Source of the DNA: an uncultured Eubacteriales bacterium
GTDB lineage: Bacteria; Bacillota; Clostridia; Christensenellales; Borkfalkiaceae
Length of the DNA stretch: 64,000 nucleotides
Direction: 5' to 3'
NCBI GenBank assembly: GCA_905207235.1
Contig: CAJLKN010000011.1
Span: forward strand, 9,536-73,535
This document shows, piece after piece, positions 36,083 to 44,369 of the stretch. The notes under the pieces were generated by a model. It saw nothing but the letters and a program-made list of their open reading frames with translations, did not search any database and was not told the DNA's origin. Each line of letters begins with the position of its first letter. Position 1 is the first letter of the stretch. The translations under genes and the position numbers were made by a program.

Positions 36083-39000
36083 AAAAGCTCTTTCAAATTT
36101 ACAACTTTGCGATAATATCCCGTGGGCGACTGATATATCATCTTTATATTAACGTCCTGCACAAATTTATTTGAAAGTATTACCCCCGCACGAGCCGCGC
36201 CGCCCAGAAGCGTCAAATCCGCAGGCACGCTTTTGCACTGCATCAAGTGAAGAATTTCAAACAATACCCTGCACTGCTCTTCAAGCGAAAGAACAACGAA
36301 GGCATCCCTTTTCTGACTTAGGAAAGACACCTGCCCCTTTATAGACAACCCCGCATATATGGGAGAGGCAAGCTTTTGAGTAAGTGCGTCATAAATGAAA
36401 AGGTTATCTTCGGAGGTTATGCTCTTACCTGCCTGCAAATCGGGATTATTGAGTTTCTTTCTGTCACGCATATAGTTGCTTATACTCTTTAAATATTTTA
36501 CCAAAGGCTCGTCAAGGAACAGTTGGTTTGCATTACACCAGATTACCCTGTCCCCCGTTCTGCCACGCAGCCATGCGTAAGAACCGTCTATGCAGAAAAG
36601 AGTATTGAGTTTAATATTGTCAATGAGAATTTGCGCATCTTTCAATCCCTGCCTGTTTTTGCAGAATTCAATTTTTGCCTCTTTGCTACCGCCCGTCTGC
36701 TTATCGAGATACAAGGGGTACGCTTCGAGCGAAAGAATAGTTTTACCATTCTTGCCCGTACTTTTAACAAGCATAAAATAGGCAGTCGTAGCCTTATTAT
36801 ATCCGCCGTATTTTGATGTATCCGTAATTGCGCCCTTTGCCTTTAACGGAACAAGGTCGTCATTAGTGCCTGCGGGAACGGGGTTGACATCGAAAAGTCT
36901 GCCCTTGCCGCCGAGCGTCATTCGCACGACTTTGCAGGTATTCTTTGAAACGGTATGTAAAATTCTTTTCAAATCACCAACTTTCCAAGCACCTTTAATA
37001 TCTCTGTCATAGAGGTATTTAAGGTTATAGCTGTTCAAGTCATTTGACCTGAAATACACTGCGGCATTGTGATTGAACTTGGTGTTATAAACATTGCCGA
37101 CAACTATATTTATATAGGCATCTTTGGCGTGGTGCAGGTCGTTGAGTTCGCGCACTTTTATTATTCCGAACTTGTCCTTGAACTCATTTGCATTGCCTGC
37201 CTTTGAATACACAATTTCGGTTTCGGGCAACATTTCGCCGAGTATCCTTGCCGCTTCCTTTGTACTCTGACGAGTAGAAACAAGCTGACGGTTTATAAAG
37301 TCTGCAAGTTCATCCTGCGTCAAAGGGGTTGTACGCACTAGCCTTTCATACTTTTTATCGCTCATCAGCCCTTTTTCTCTGAGCGCCCGCCAAAACGGCG
37401 TCATATCTCTTCGTATATCGTCTGTCAAAGGATAATTATCGCTCTTTAAAGAGTTCTCTGTCTTAAAGACAAGCACTCGGTTGTCAAGACTGTCGTCCTT
37501 TATCTTTGACTGAGGATAGATGTGGTCTATGTCGCAGATATTTGTATCAAATACCTGTTCAAGAGAAATGGGCTTGCCCGAATACATGCTTCTGCCAAGC
37601 TGACGATAGTATAATACAAGTTTGTCGCTGTTGAATTTTGTATCAACAGTTCCCTCTATTTCGGAAACCCAATTGCTTTCCTCGCCCTTGATATTTTTGA
37701 ATAAATCAATCAGCTGCTGTTTACGCGAAACTGTGCGTTTGCCTTTGCGGCTGTCGTCGTTGACTTCCCTTGCCGTTTCTATGAAAAGTTTTTCCGGCGC
37801 GCCTTTGCAGACTTTTACTATTTCTTTTACAAGAACTACCGTTCGCCAGATAGCGCGCTTAACCGAAGCGGAACAACGCAAATCCTTAATAGCGGAATAT
37901 GTAATTTTACCGCTTGGCATATTTTCCGCATTAAATTCATTCACAGCCGCTGCAAAGCCGTACTTTGCCGACATGAGCTGCATAAAGTTTTCGCCCGTAT
38001 TTCTCATAGCCTGAATTACAGTCATCAGTTCGCCATTCTCGTCTGCACATTGAGGGCTTACTATGCCATCGAGAAGGGTTGCAGAAAGCCTGCCCCACTT
38101 GCTGTAATTCAATCCTTTAATGCGCTTTATTCTCTCTGCTGAAAGCACATCGCCGTACTTTTTTCTTATTCGCTTTTCCAATCTGTCCTTATCGGAAATT
38201 AGCGTTATCCAGCATATAATCTCCTCGCACATATCGCGGCGAGTATTTACCAATTCGCCCATAAAGCGCAAATCATACCAAGGCGAAAGCGAAGACTTGA
38301 AATCGCCGTCAATGCCGCTGAACACCTCCGCAGTACTGCCGGCAGGGAGCACTCCGTTTCGGATAAGGAGCGAAAGGCAATTTTTTATCGTTACTTTCTT
38401 GTGCTCTTTTGCATATTCATAGATGAGCCTGCGCGCCTCTTCATTTTTCTGTCCGTTTATCCTCAGATTATTAAGTTCGTTCAAGAATGTAAATTCGCTG
38501 TATAAAAGCGAACTTGCAGGAAGAACATCCTGACCGATAAGATATGTACACTTGTTGGTCATGCGACGAATAAACTCTTCCTCGGACGCATCGGCATCTA
38601 TAGCCTTGTCAAAGTTCCAGGGGGTGATGCTGACATTTTCATACCCTTTATGTCTTATCGACCATGCAAACTTACTTCCCGTATTCAGAGGTCCGACATA
38701 GTACGGAATACGGAAGGTAATTAAAGATATTATCTTTTCAGAAACTGTCAGACCGTCCTGCTCCTTTGCAAGGAAGGGAAAATATTTCTCTGCATTATGA
38801 AGTATTGCTTTAAGCTCTTGAAGGTGAACCTGATAGGGAATTACGCCGTTCGCATTAGAGACCTGTTTTGGCAGAAATTCCCCCTTATCCATTTCAGAAA
38901 GCACTTGTTCGTCTGATATACCCACCACCTTTTTCAAGTAGGCGTAGAAATCGTCTTTTGAGCATTTTGAATAGCCCTTGTGCCTGTCCATGCCGATATA

Positions 39001-40065
39001 TGCGGCATAATTGTTTACCTTTATTTTATGGCGGAACACATCTGCATATTTTTCGGGGCAGTGATTAGATATGTAATCTTTGAGCCACTTTAAATCGGCT
39101 TTATGCTTTTCGTATATTTTTACTTTTGCAAGCGAAATATACTTTTCGTCGCCCATAATACCACAAAGCACCGACCAATCGTATATAGCTTTCAACGACA
39201 TTACAAGAGCGATATTGTCAATGCCTACAGCACTTTCTATTGCAGGCAGATCCTTATCCTCAAAAGATGCCTTCTCAAACGAAAAACTCTTTATATCTTC
39301 GTAGTCATCGTCTGCGCCATAAAGCTCTTTAAGACTTGTATTACCGCCGGTTATTGCCTTGACTACTGACAAAAGGCATTTGTCCTTGCCAGTTTTTAAA
39401 AGTTCCGAAAGCTTCTTTTGTCTGTCGCGTTTACCGCCTTTATTTTGCTTTAAACAGGTCATTACCTCGTCAAGTTGTTCCAAATCGAGAGTAGGCAATT
39501 CCAGATCGCTTAAAGCAAGGTTGACTTCATAAAATTTCTGCCTTACAAGTTCAGAATTTTCTGTTTCAAACGACTGCGCTTCAAAGAGGAAATGCCCTCG
39601 GTTTTTTAATATATGATGAAGTGCAAGATATAAAAGACGGATATCTTTCACTTCACCGTTTATCAGCGTCGCTCTCAAATGATAGATTGTGGGATACAGT
39701 GCATAATATTGCTTATCCGTAAAGCCAATATCGGCAAACAGCGCGTCAGAAGTAGTCAATCTGCCGTCCTTATCCTTAAAAAATAGCGAGCTATTATTCA
39801 ATCGAATAAAAAATAGCGGGTCAACTTTACTGATTTCTTCTGCAAAAAGGCTCTGCAACAGCAATAATCTTTGTCTTGTTCTTGCTGTACGCCGCCGAGA
39901 AGTTCTGAATGCGCGTCTGTCCTGCGCTCCTTCCCCCTCGTCAAAAAGATAGCTGCCCCAAAGCTCATTGCCTCGAGCCTTCAAAAGGTTATATTCCTCG
40001 TCAGTAACCGCCCAACCGACGGAATCTGTACCCATATCAATTCCGATATAATATTTTTTATCCAT
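36079..40065 (-). CDS. cas9: Cas9 effector nuclease, type II-A
   Basis: A 1328-residue Cas9. RuvC-I is YYIGIDMGTDSVGWAV with Asp10; an arginine-rich bridge helix follows (RAFRTSRRRTARTRQRLLLL). RuvC-II is KLFIETAREVND (Glu near 762), HNH is CDIDHIYPQSKIKDDS (catalytic His near 847) and RuvC-III is LHHAKDAYINIVVGN (His/Asp near 980), so both nuclease sites are intact. Size is close to S. pyogenes Cas9. ATG 40065 is preceded by AAAGGGGAAAG. It is the first gene of the cas operon and is divergent from tracrRNA. The PAM cannot be derived here. Confidence 0.98.
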   Translation of the reverse strand: MDKKYYIGIDMGTDSVGWAVTDEEYNLLKARGNELWGSYLFDEGEGAQDRRAFRTSRRRTARTRQRLLLLQSLFAEEISKVDPLFFIRLNNSSLFFKDKDGRLTTSDALFADIGFTDKQYYALYPTIYHLRATLINGEVKDIRLLYLALHHILKNRGHFLFEAQSFETENSELVRQKFYEVNLALSDLELPTLDLEQLDEVMTCLKQNKGGKRDRQKKLSELLKTGKDKCLLSVVKAITGGNTSLKELYGADDDYEDIKSFSFEKASFEDKDLPAIESAVGIDNIALVMSLKAIYDWSVLCGIMGDEKYISLAKVKIYEKHKADLKWLKDYISNHCPEKYADVFRHKIKVNNYAAYIGMDRHKGYSKCSKDDFYAYLKKVVGISDEQVLSEMDKGEFLPKQVSNANGVIPYQVHLQELKAILHNAEKYFPFLAKEQDGLTVSEKIISLITFRIPYYVGPLNTGSKFAWSIRHKGYENVSITPWNFDKAIDADASEEEFIRRMTNKCTYLIGQDVLPASSLLYSEFTFLNELNNLRINGQKNEEARRLIYEYAKEHKKVTIKNCLSLLIRNGVLPAGSTAEVFSGIDGDFKSSLSPWYDLRFMGELVNTRRDMCEEIICWITLISDKDRLEKRIRKKYGDVLSAERIKRIKGLNYSKWGRLSATLLDGIVSPQCADENGELMTVIQAMRNTGENFMQLMSAKYGFAAAVNEFNAENMPSGKITYSAIKDLRCSASVKRAIWRTVVLVKEIVKVCKGAPEKLFIETAREVNDDSRKGKRTVSRKQQLIDLFKNIKGEESNWVSEIEGTVDTKFNSDKLVLYYRQLGRSMYSGKPISLEQVFDTNICDIDHIYPQSKIKDDSLDNRVLVFKTENSLKSDNYPLTDDIRRDMTPFWRALREKGLMSDKKYERLVRTTPLTQDELADFINRQLVSTRQSTKEAARILGEMLPETEIVYSKAGNANEFKDKFGIIKVRELNDLHHAKDAYINIVVGNVYNTKFNHNAAVYFRSNDLNSYNLKYLYDRDIKGAWKVGDLKRILHTVSKNTCKVVRMTLGGKGRLFDVNPVPAGTNDDLVPLKAKGAITDTSKYGGYNKATTAYFMLVKSTGKNGKTILSLEAYPLYLDKQTGGSKEAKIEFCKNRQGLKDAQILIDNIKLNTLFCIDGSYAWLRGRTGDRVIWCNANQLFLDEPLVKYLKSISNYMRDRKKLNNPDLQAGKSITSEDNLFIYDALTQKLASPIYAGLSIKGQVSFLSQKRDAFVVLSLEEQCRVLFEILHLMQCKSVPADLTLLGGAARAGVILSNKFVQDVNIKMIYQSPTGYYRKVVNLKELL

Positions 40066-40070
40066 TAGTA

Positions 40071-40099
40071 TTGACTTTCCCCTTTATTTGTTATATATT
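40071..40099 (+). promoter_or_regulatory. tracrRNA promoter
   Basis: TTGACT (40071-40076), a 17-base spacer and TATATT (40094-40099) start transcription near 40106, eleven or twelve bases before the anti-repeat. Confidence 0.75.
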
Positions 40100-40106
40100 A
40101 AAGATA

Positions 40107-40232
40107 GTTGAACGAATGACTACCGTTCAGGATAACACCATTAGTTCAAATAAGATTTTTTCAAACCGCCGATTTTTCGGTTGTACACGCTGTGTACTCA
40201 AAGAGAACTGTTGCATAAAACAGTTCTTTTTT
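40107..40232 (+). ncRNA. tracrRNA
   Basis: Encoded divergently just upstream of cas9. 40118-40141 is a 24-base exact match to repeat positions 5-28, so it pairs with the minus-strand crRNA repeat. After CCAT the tracrRNA reads UAGU then UCAAAU opposite crRNA GUUUGA-GU-AUGG. This gives a lower stem, a bulge of 2 against 4 bases and an upper stem, the same geometry as the S. pyogenes duplex. Three hairpins follow: CCGA/UCGG, GUACAC/GUGUAC and a 9-bp terminator stem AGAACUGUU/AACAGUUCU (40204-40227) with U-tract. Ends are inferred from the promoter and terminator. Confidence 0.9.
40204..40232 (+). terminator. tracrRNA terminator
   Basis: A perfect 9-bp stem with loop GCATAA and T-tract to 40232. 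Confidence 0.8.
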
Positions 40233-40905
40233 ATTTGTAATTGTACTGAAATCCGCTCTTTCAGTTTAGCACATAAAATGTTAAATTTCAATATTTAAAA
40301 TCAATCCTATATTTAAATTTCATTATATAGTAAAGATAATCTTTAAATTGACTAAAATATGTATAGTAATAAAGCCGCCCTTTAACAGGGCGGCTTTATT
40401 GCATTTTAAATATAAGTATCAGGTTTAACTAACAACTTAAAAATAGCTTAAAATAAGATGCGATTCCAATAGTGGTTGATATTAGTTGAGGTAAGATAAG
40501 TCGCCGCAGTGAAAGAATTTGCAAGAGAACTGCTTGAAATGCTTGTTCCACTTGTCGCCGTGCTTGAAGGCGAAACCCACTAGCCGCTTGTTTTGTCAAA
40601 TGTTACGATTGTAAGTAAACTATAACCACAGCTCGTCCAAATTTCCACACTCGTTATACCGTAGAGGACGGTTATACTTTTAAGCGTTATAAAACGCATA
40701 ATATCGTATACTTGCACACGAGACAAAAGACTATTATTTTTAGAATTAAAAACTGATAGTTATTTTATTAAACACAGATAAAATAAAAGCATCTTTTAAT
40801 TAAGAAATCCACCAGCAAACAATGCTCGCAAATTTTTAATATTATTTTAGTGCTGACTATAAGTTCCTGATTAAAAATATATTTCGTATAAAATATTATC
40901 TTATG
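40233..40905. other. Gene-free spacer between tracrRNA and the GLUG-repeat lipoprotein operon
   Basis: AT-rich. A 14-bp perfect hairpin at 40368-40400 (AATAAAGCCGCCCT with its complement, loop TTAAC) looks like a bidirectional terminator. At 40509-40583 a short frame VKEFARELLEMLVPLVAVLEG looks like the remnant of a coding gene but has no clear ribosome binding site. Nothing else was recognised. Confidence 0.5.
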
Positions 40906-43530
40906 TTATTCTTGATTTGCTGTACCCAACATTGTGCCATAAGAGGTTGTATTGGTACTTATTAATACATCTTCTGTCTTTAATCTCGAATTTCCTCCGC
41001 AGATACCGCCTACCCATTCTTCGCCAATGATTTCCGCTTCGTTGGTACAATTCACAATCTCAAAATAACTGTTGTAATCATTCCAATTATAACTTTGATA
41101 ATAAGCATAAACATATCCAGCTATACCACCAACATACTTACCGCCAGTAACAGTATTTTTATTTTCATTAGCCGTTACTTTGTATGTAGCGTTACTCCTT
41201 GTACATGTAGCATATCCAAAAATGCCACCAACATAATTATTCCCACTGACTTGACCATAATTGACATTGTCATAAACAGTATTGGTATTAGACAAATAGA
41301 TGTATCCCGCTACACCACCAACGCAATTACCGTTGTAATTCACGTTAATATCAGAGTTATTTACACAACCAATAATGCCTGTACAATAGCCTGCAACACC
41401 CCCAAGGTATGTATTCCCATCGCTGTTTGCTCCGGTAGCAATTACTTCTCCGGCATTGTTGCCGTATTCTATTACTCCTGCATACCCTGCTAATCCGCCA
41501 ACATAATAAGAACCTGTTATAGTATTATTATTAGTAAAGCCAGTTGCTTTAATATTTGTGTCAGGGGCATAGCCAACAAGTCCTCCAACATATTGACCGC
41601 CTGTAACATCCGCAATGTTTTCACAGGTTGTCATAACTGAAATTCGCTGAGCAGAGCCGATCAATCCACCAGCATAATCGTTAAGCTTATTACATACAAC
41701 CTCACCTTCATTCTTCAAAACGGATATGCTGAAATAGCTATTATAGTCATTCCAGTTATAACTTTGATAAAAAGCATAGACTCTTCCAAAAATTCCACCA
41801 ACATGACTATCGCCATGAACAGAGTTATAATTATCATTATTTGATATGGCATATGTGGCATTGCTTCTTACACAAGTTACATATCCAGCTATACCTCCGA
41901 CATATTTATAACCTTCAATTGCGCCATAATTAGTATTATTATTAACTCTGTTGCTATCAGATACAACAATATAACCAGCCAAACCACCAATATAAAGCCC
42001 GCTGTGTTCAACTACTATATCTGCATAATTTGTACAATTAACAATTCCATCACATTCACCAGCGATACCACCAACACAACCCTTGTTTACATCATCTTCA
42101 TAAAAAGCATTAAGCGACACTATAGTACCGCTATTAGTTGCGTTCTCGATAACGGCCGCCTGCCCTGCAAAACCGCCTACTTTACCATTTCCCGTTATGG
42201 TATTAACATTCTCTTCACCAGCCGCATTTATATTTGTATCAGGAGCGTAGCCTACTAATCCACCCACACAAATGCCTCCGCTGATGTCGGCCTTATTTTG
42301 CGAAGCAGTCAGATTTGTAAGTCTTGTAGCCTTACCGATTAGTCCTCCTGTATCGTTACACTTATCACTACCAATAATTTTACCTTCATTCACTAAACCA
42401 GATATTGAAAAGTAGCTATTATAATCATTCCAATTATAACTTTGATAAAAAGCATATACCTCACCAAAGATGCCACCCACCCTATTTGAACCCGTCACAG
42501 TATTCTTATTAGTATTATCTGATATATAATATGTAGAATTACTTCTGACACAAGTAAGATATCCTGCAATTCCGCCTATATTATCCCTGCCACTAATTTC
42601 GCCTTGATTTAAGCATCCAGATATTGCATTACTTACATTCACAGTAGAGGACCCAGCGATTCCCCCAACGGAGTCCATTCCTAAAACATTCGCATTATTG
42701 GTACAATTAATTAATTTACCACAATTATTCCAACCGACTAGTCCTCCAACATAATTATAATATGTAGGTTTAACTACACCGCTGACAGTTACATTTTCTA
42801 TTGTACCATTATTTGTACCAGCAACTGCACCTGCATAACCCGCATCCCCACTTGCTGTTATACTTACGTCTTCAATAGCCAAATCTTTAACCGTACCGTT
42901 TAAAGTACCAAACAAGCCAATATTCTTCATATTAACAGCATTTATATTAAGATTGCTGATGCTATGTCCGTTACCCACAAGCGTGCCACTAAATCCCTCT
43001 ATAGGTGTCCAATTTTCTTCGCTTGAAAGGTCAATATCCGCACCAAGAACATACGCCTTGCTACTATTAGCAATTGCTTTTAATTCTCCCAAAGTCGAAA
43101 TAATATTAGTTTTAATTGTAATATTTATCAATTCTGACACTAAATCGCCATCGGTATCAGAATGAGTAGAATGATTGCAGTACTTTGCCCAAAAACTTAT
43201 TTCTGCTACAGAATTTACGGTATATGTAGCAGTTGTTTGTTGTGTACTAATTCTTGTATCCACACCGTCAACTCTCGCAAAAAATTCTATACACGATGCT
43301 TTATATCTACTACCGTCATGGGCATTCGTGGGGGCTTCAGGCATTGTTGAAAAACTCAAATTAACAGTTTCACCAACTTCGACTTCGGTCTTATCTACAA
43401 TAACGGTTATCTTTTCTAATTGGCTTTCTCCGCCATTGAAATCAATACCACAAGCTGTTAAAGCCATTGCACAAAAAAGAAAAATACTTATTAACAAAAT
43501 AAAGATTACAACATATTTTTTCCTTGCCAT
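40906..43530 (-). CDS. Surface lipoprotein with GLUG-type beta-helix repeats
   Basis: About 874 residues. Start chosen at ATG 43530 (GGTGAT upstream), four codons inside the longest frame. The signal peptide ends in lipobox ALTACG. An Ig-like domain (ITVIVDKTEVEVGETVNLSF) precedes a long array of GLUG-type repeats rich in VGGIAGY/VGGLVGY. On top of the short repeats is a higher-order triplication of about 220-230 residues marked by CVRSN-TY and YQSYNWNDYNSYF, seen three times. Extracellular adhesin or ligand-binding role is inferred. It is the last gene of a four-gene operon starting at 49365. Confidence 0.85.
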   Translation of the reverse strand: MARKKYVVIFILLISIFLFCAMALTACGIDFNGGESQLEKITVIVDKTEVEVGETVNLSFSTMPEAPTNAHDGSRYKASCIEFFARVDGVDTRISTQQTTATYTVNSVAEISFWAKYCNHSTHSDTDGDLVSELINITIKTNIISTLGELKAIANSSKAYVLGADIDLSSEENWTPIEGFSGTLVGNGHSISNLNINAVNMKNIGLFGTLNGTVKDLAIEDVSITASGDAGYAGAVAGTNNGTIENVTVSGVVKPTYYNYVGGLVGWNNCGKLINCTNNANVLGMDSVGGIAGSSTVNVSNAISGCLNQGEISGRDNIGGIAGYLTCVRSNSTYYISDNTNKNTVTGSNRVGGIFGEVYAFYQSYNWNDYNSYFSISGLVNEGKIIGSDKCNDTGGLIGKATRLTNLTASQNKADISGGICVGGLVGYAPDTNINAAGEENVNTITGNGKVGGFAGQAAVIENATNSGTIVSLNAFYEDDVNKGCVGGIAGECDGIVNCTNYADIVVEHSGLYIGGLAGYIVVSDSNRVNNNTNYGAIEGYKYVGGIAGYVTCVRSNATYAISNNDNYNSVHGDSHVGGIFGRVYAFYQSYNWNDYNSYFSISVLKNEGEVVCNKLNDYAGGLIGSAQRISVMTTCENIADVTGGQYVGGLVGYAPDTNIKATGFTNNNTITGSYYVGGLAGYAGVIEYGNNAGEVIATGANSDGNTYLGGVAGYCTGIIGCVNNSDINVNYNGNCVGGVAGYIYLSNTNTVYDNVNYGQVSGNNYVGGIFGYATCTRSNATYKVTANENKNTVTGGKYVGGIAGYVYAYYQSYNWNDYNSYFEIVNCTNEAEIIGEEWVGGICGGNSRLKTEDVLISTNTTSYGTMLGTANQE

Positions 43531-43545
43531 AATTATCACCATTAA

Positions 43546-44364
43546 TTATTTTTTTACAAGATTTGATGCTGTTTTGATTGCAAACGCAACTAGAATCATA
43601 ATCCCGGAGAATACAGCGGAAACCGCGAGAAAGCCAATGATACTTGCCGAAAAAGATATTAGAGCGTTTGTAAATGTTTCCAGGACATTTAATGAAATAA
43701 AATACATTACGACATCCGCAATCAACAGAAGCATAACAATGACTATTAAACCACTTAATCCGCCTTTTATATCTGCCGTACTCAATTCCATATGGTTTGA
43801 AATCATAAAAGCCAATAAAAAAAATATCCACCAAAGAATACTTCCCATATTAGTAAAACCAAATATGATTTCTATTACACTCCAAAATAGTTCTAAAATA
43901 GACAGATAGGTATAAGTGTCAAGCAAATCAAATGTGATTAACGAAACAAATGCAAGTTCGCTTTGCATATCATAAAAAATATTCGGCACTAGCAAATACA
44001 TAAACAGCAGAATTACGCCGCTTCCACCTAAAATTGGAGCTATACCAATAAAAAAATTACCTACTCGTTGATAAATATTTTTTGGATTATATGAATGCTC
44101 AACATAGCCCAATGTTCCATCGCTACTATCAGGTTGATACAATTTAATTGCCGTTATTTTATGTCCAAACACAATACACATAAGAGCATGACTTAATTCA
44201 TGGATAGGTGTACCTACTATACCGGTTATTAACAGAATTTTAGTTCCTTTCTCTCCGACAATATTACAAAACGCTTTACGGCAAAGGGCAATCAGTAGCC
44301 CAAAAGCTATGATCACCCCAACCGTAAAAATTAATTGACTTAAAAAGCTAAATATTATTTCCAT
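43546..44364 (-). CDS. Multi-pass membrane metallopeptidase-like protein with HELSH motif
   Basis: A 272-residue protein with six to eight hydrophobic segments. The motif GTPIHELSHALMCIVFGH (about residues 51-68) is an HExxH zinc site inside a membrane segment, and GNFFIGIAPILGGSGVILL is a plausible second conserved region; together they resemble the M50 site-2-protease group. Its place between genes for three large lipoproteins suggests a role in their maturation or in regulated cleavage at the membrane, which is inference. It starts five bases after the previous stop with no strong Shine-Dalgarno, suggesting coupling. Confidence 0.65.
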   Translation of the reverse strand: MEIIFSFLSQLIFTVGVIIAFGLLIALCRKAFCNIVGEKGTKILLITGIVGTPIHELSHALMCIVFGHKITAIKLYQPDSSDGTLGYVEHSYNPKNIYQRVGNFFIGIAPILGGSGVILLFMYLLVPNIFYDMQSELAFVSLITFDLLDTYTYLSILELFWSVIEIIFGFTNMGSILWWIFFLLAFMISNHMELSTADIKGGLSGLIVIVMLLLIADVVMYFISLNVLETFTNALISFSASIIGFLAVSAVFSGIMILVAFAIKTASNLVKK

Positions 44365-44369
44365 ATACT

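Noticed and set aside
40071..40298. 75-residue frame upstream of cas9
   Set aside because: It overlaps the tracrRNA promoter, anti-repeat and terminator and has no ribosome binding site.
40509..40583. Short frame VKEFARELLEMLVPLVAVLEG
   Set aside because: Looks protein-like but has no ribosome binding site or neighbours; noted only as a possible remnant.
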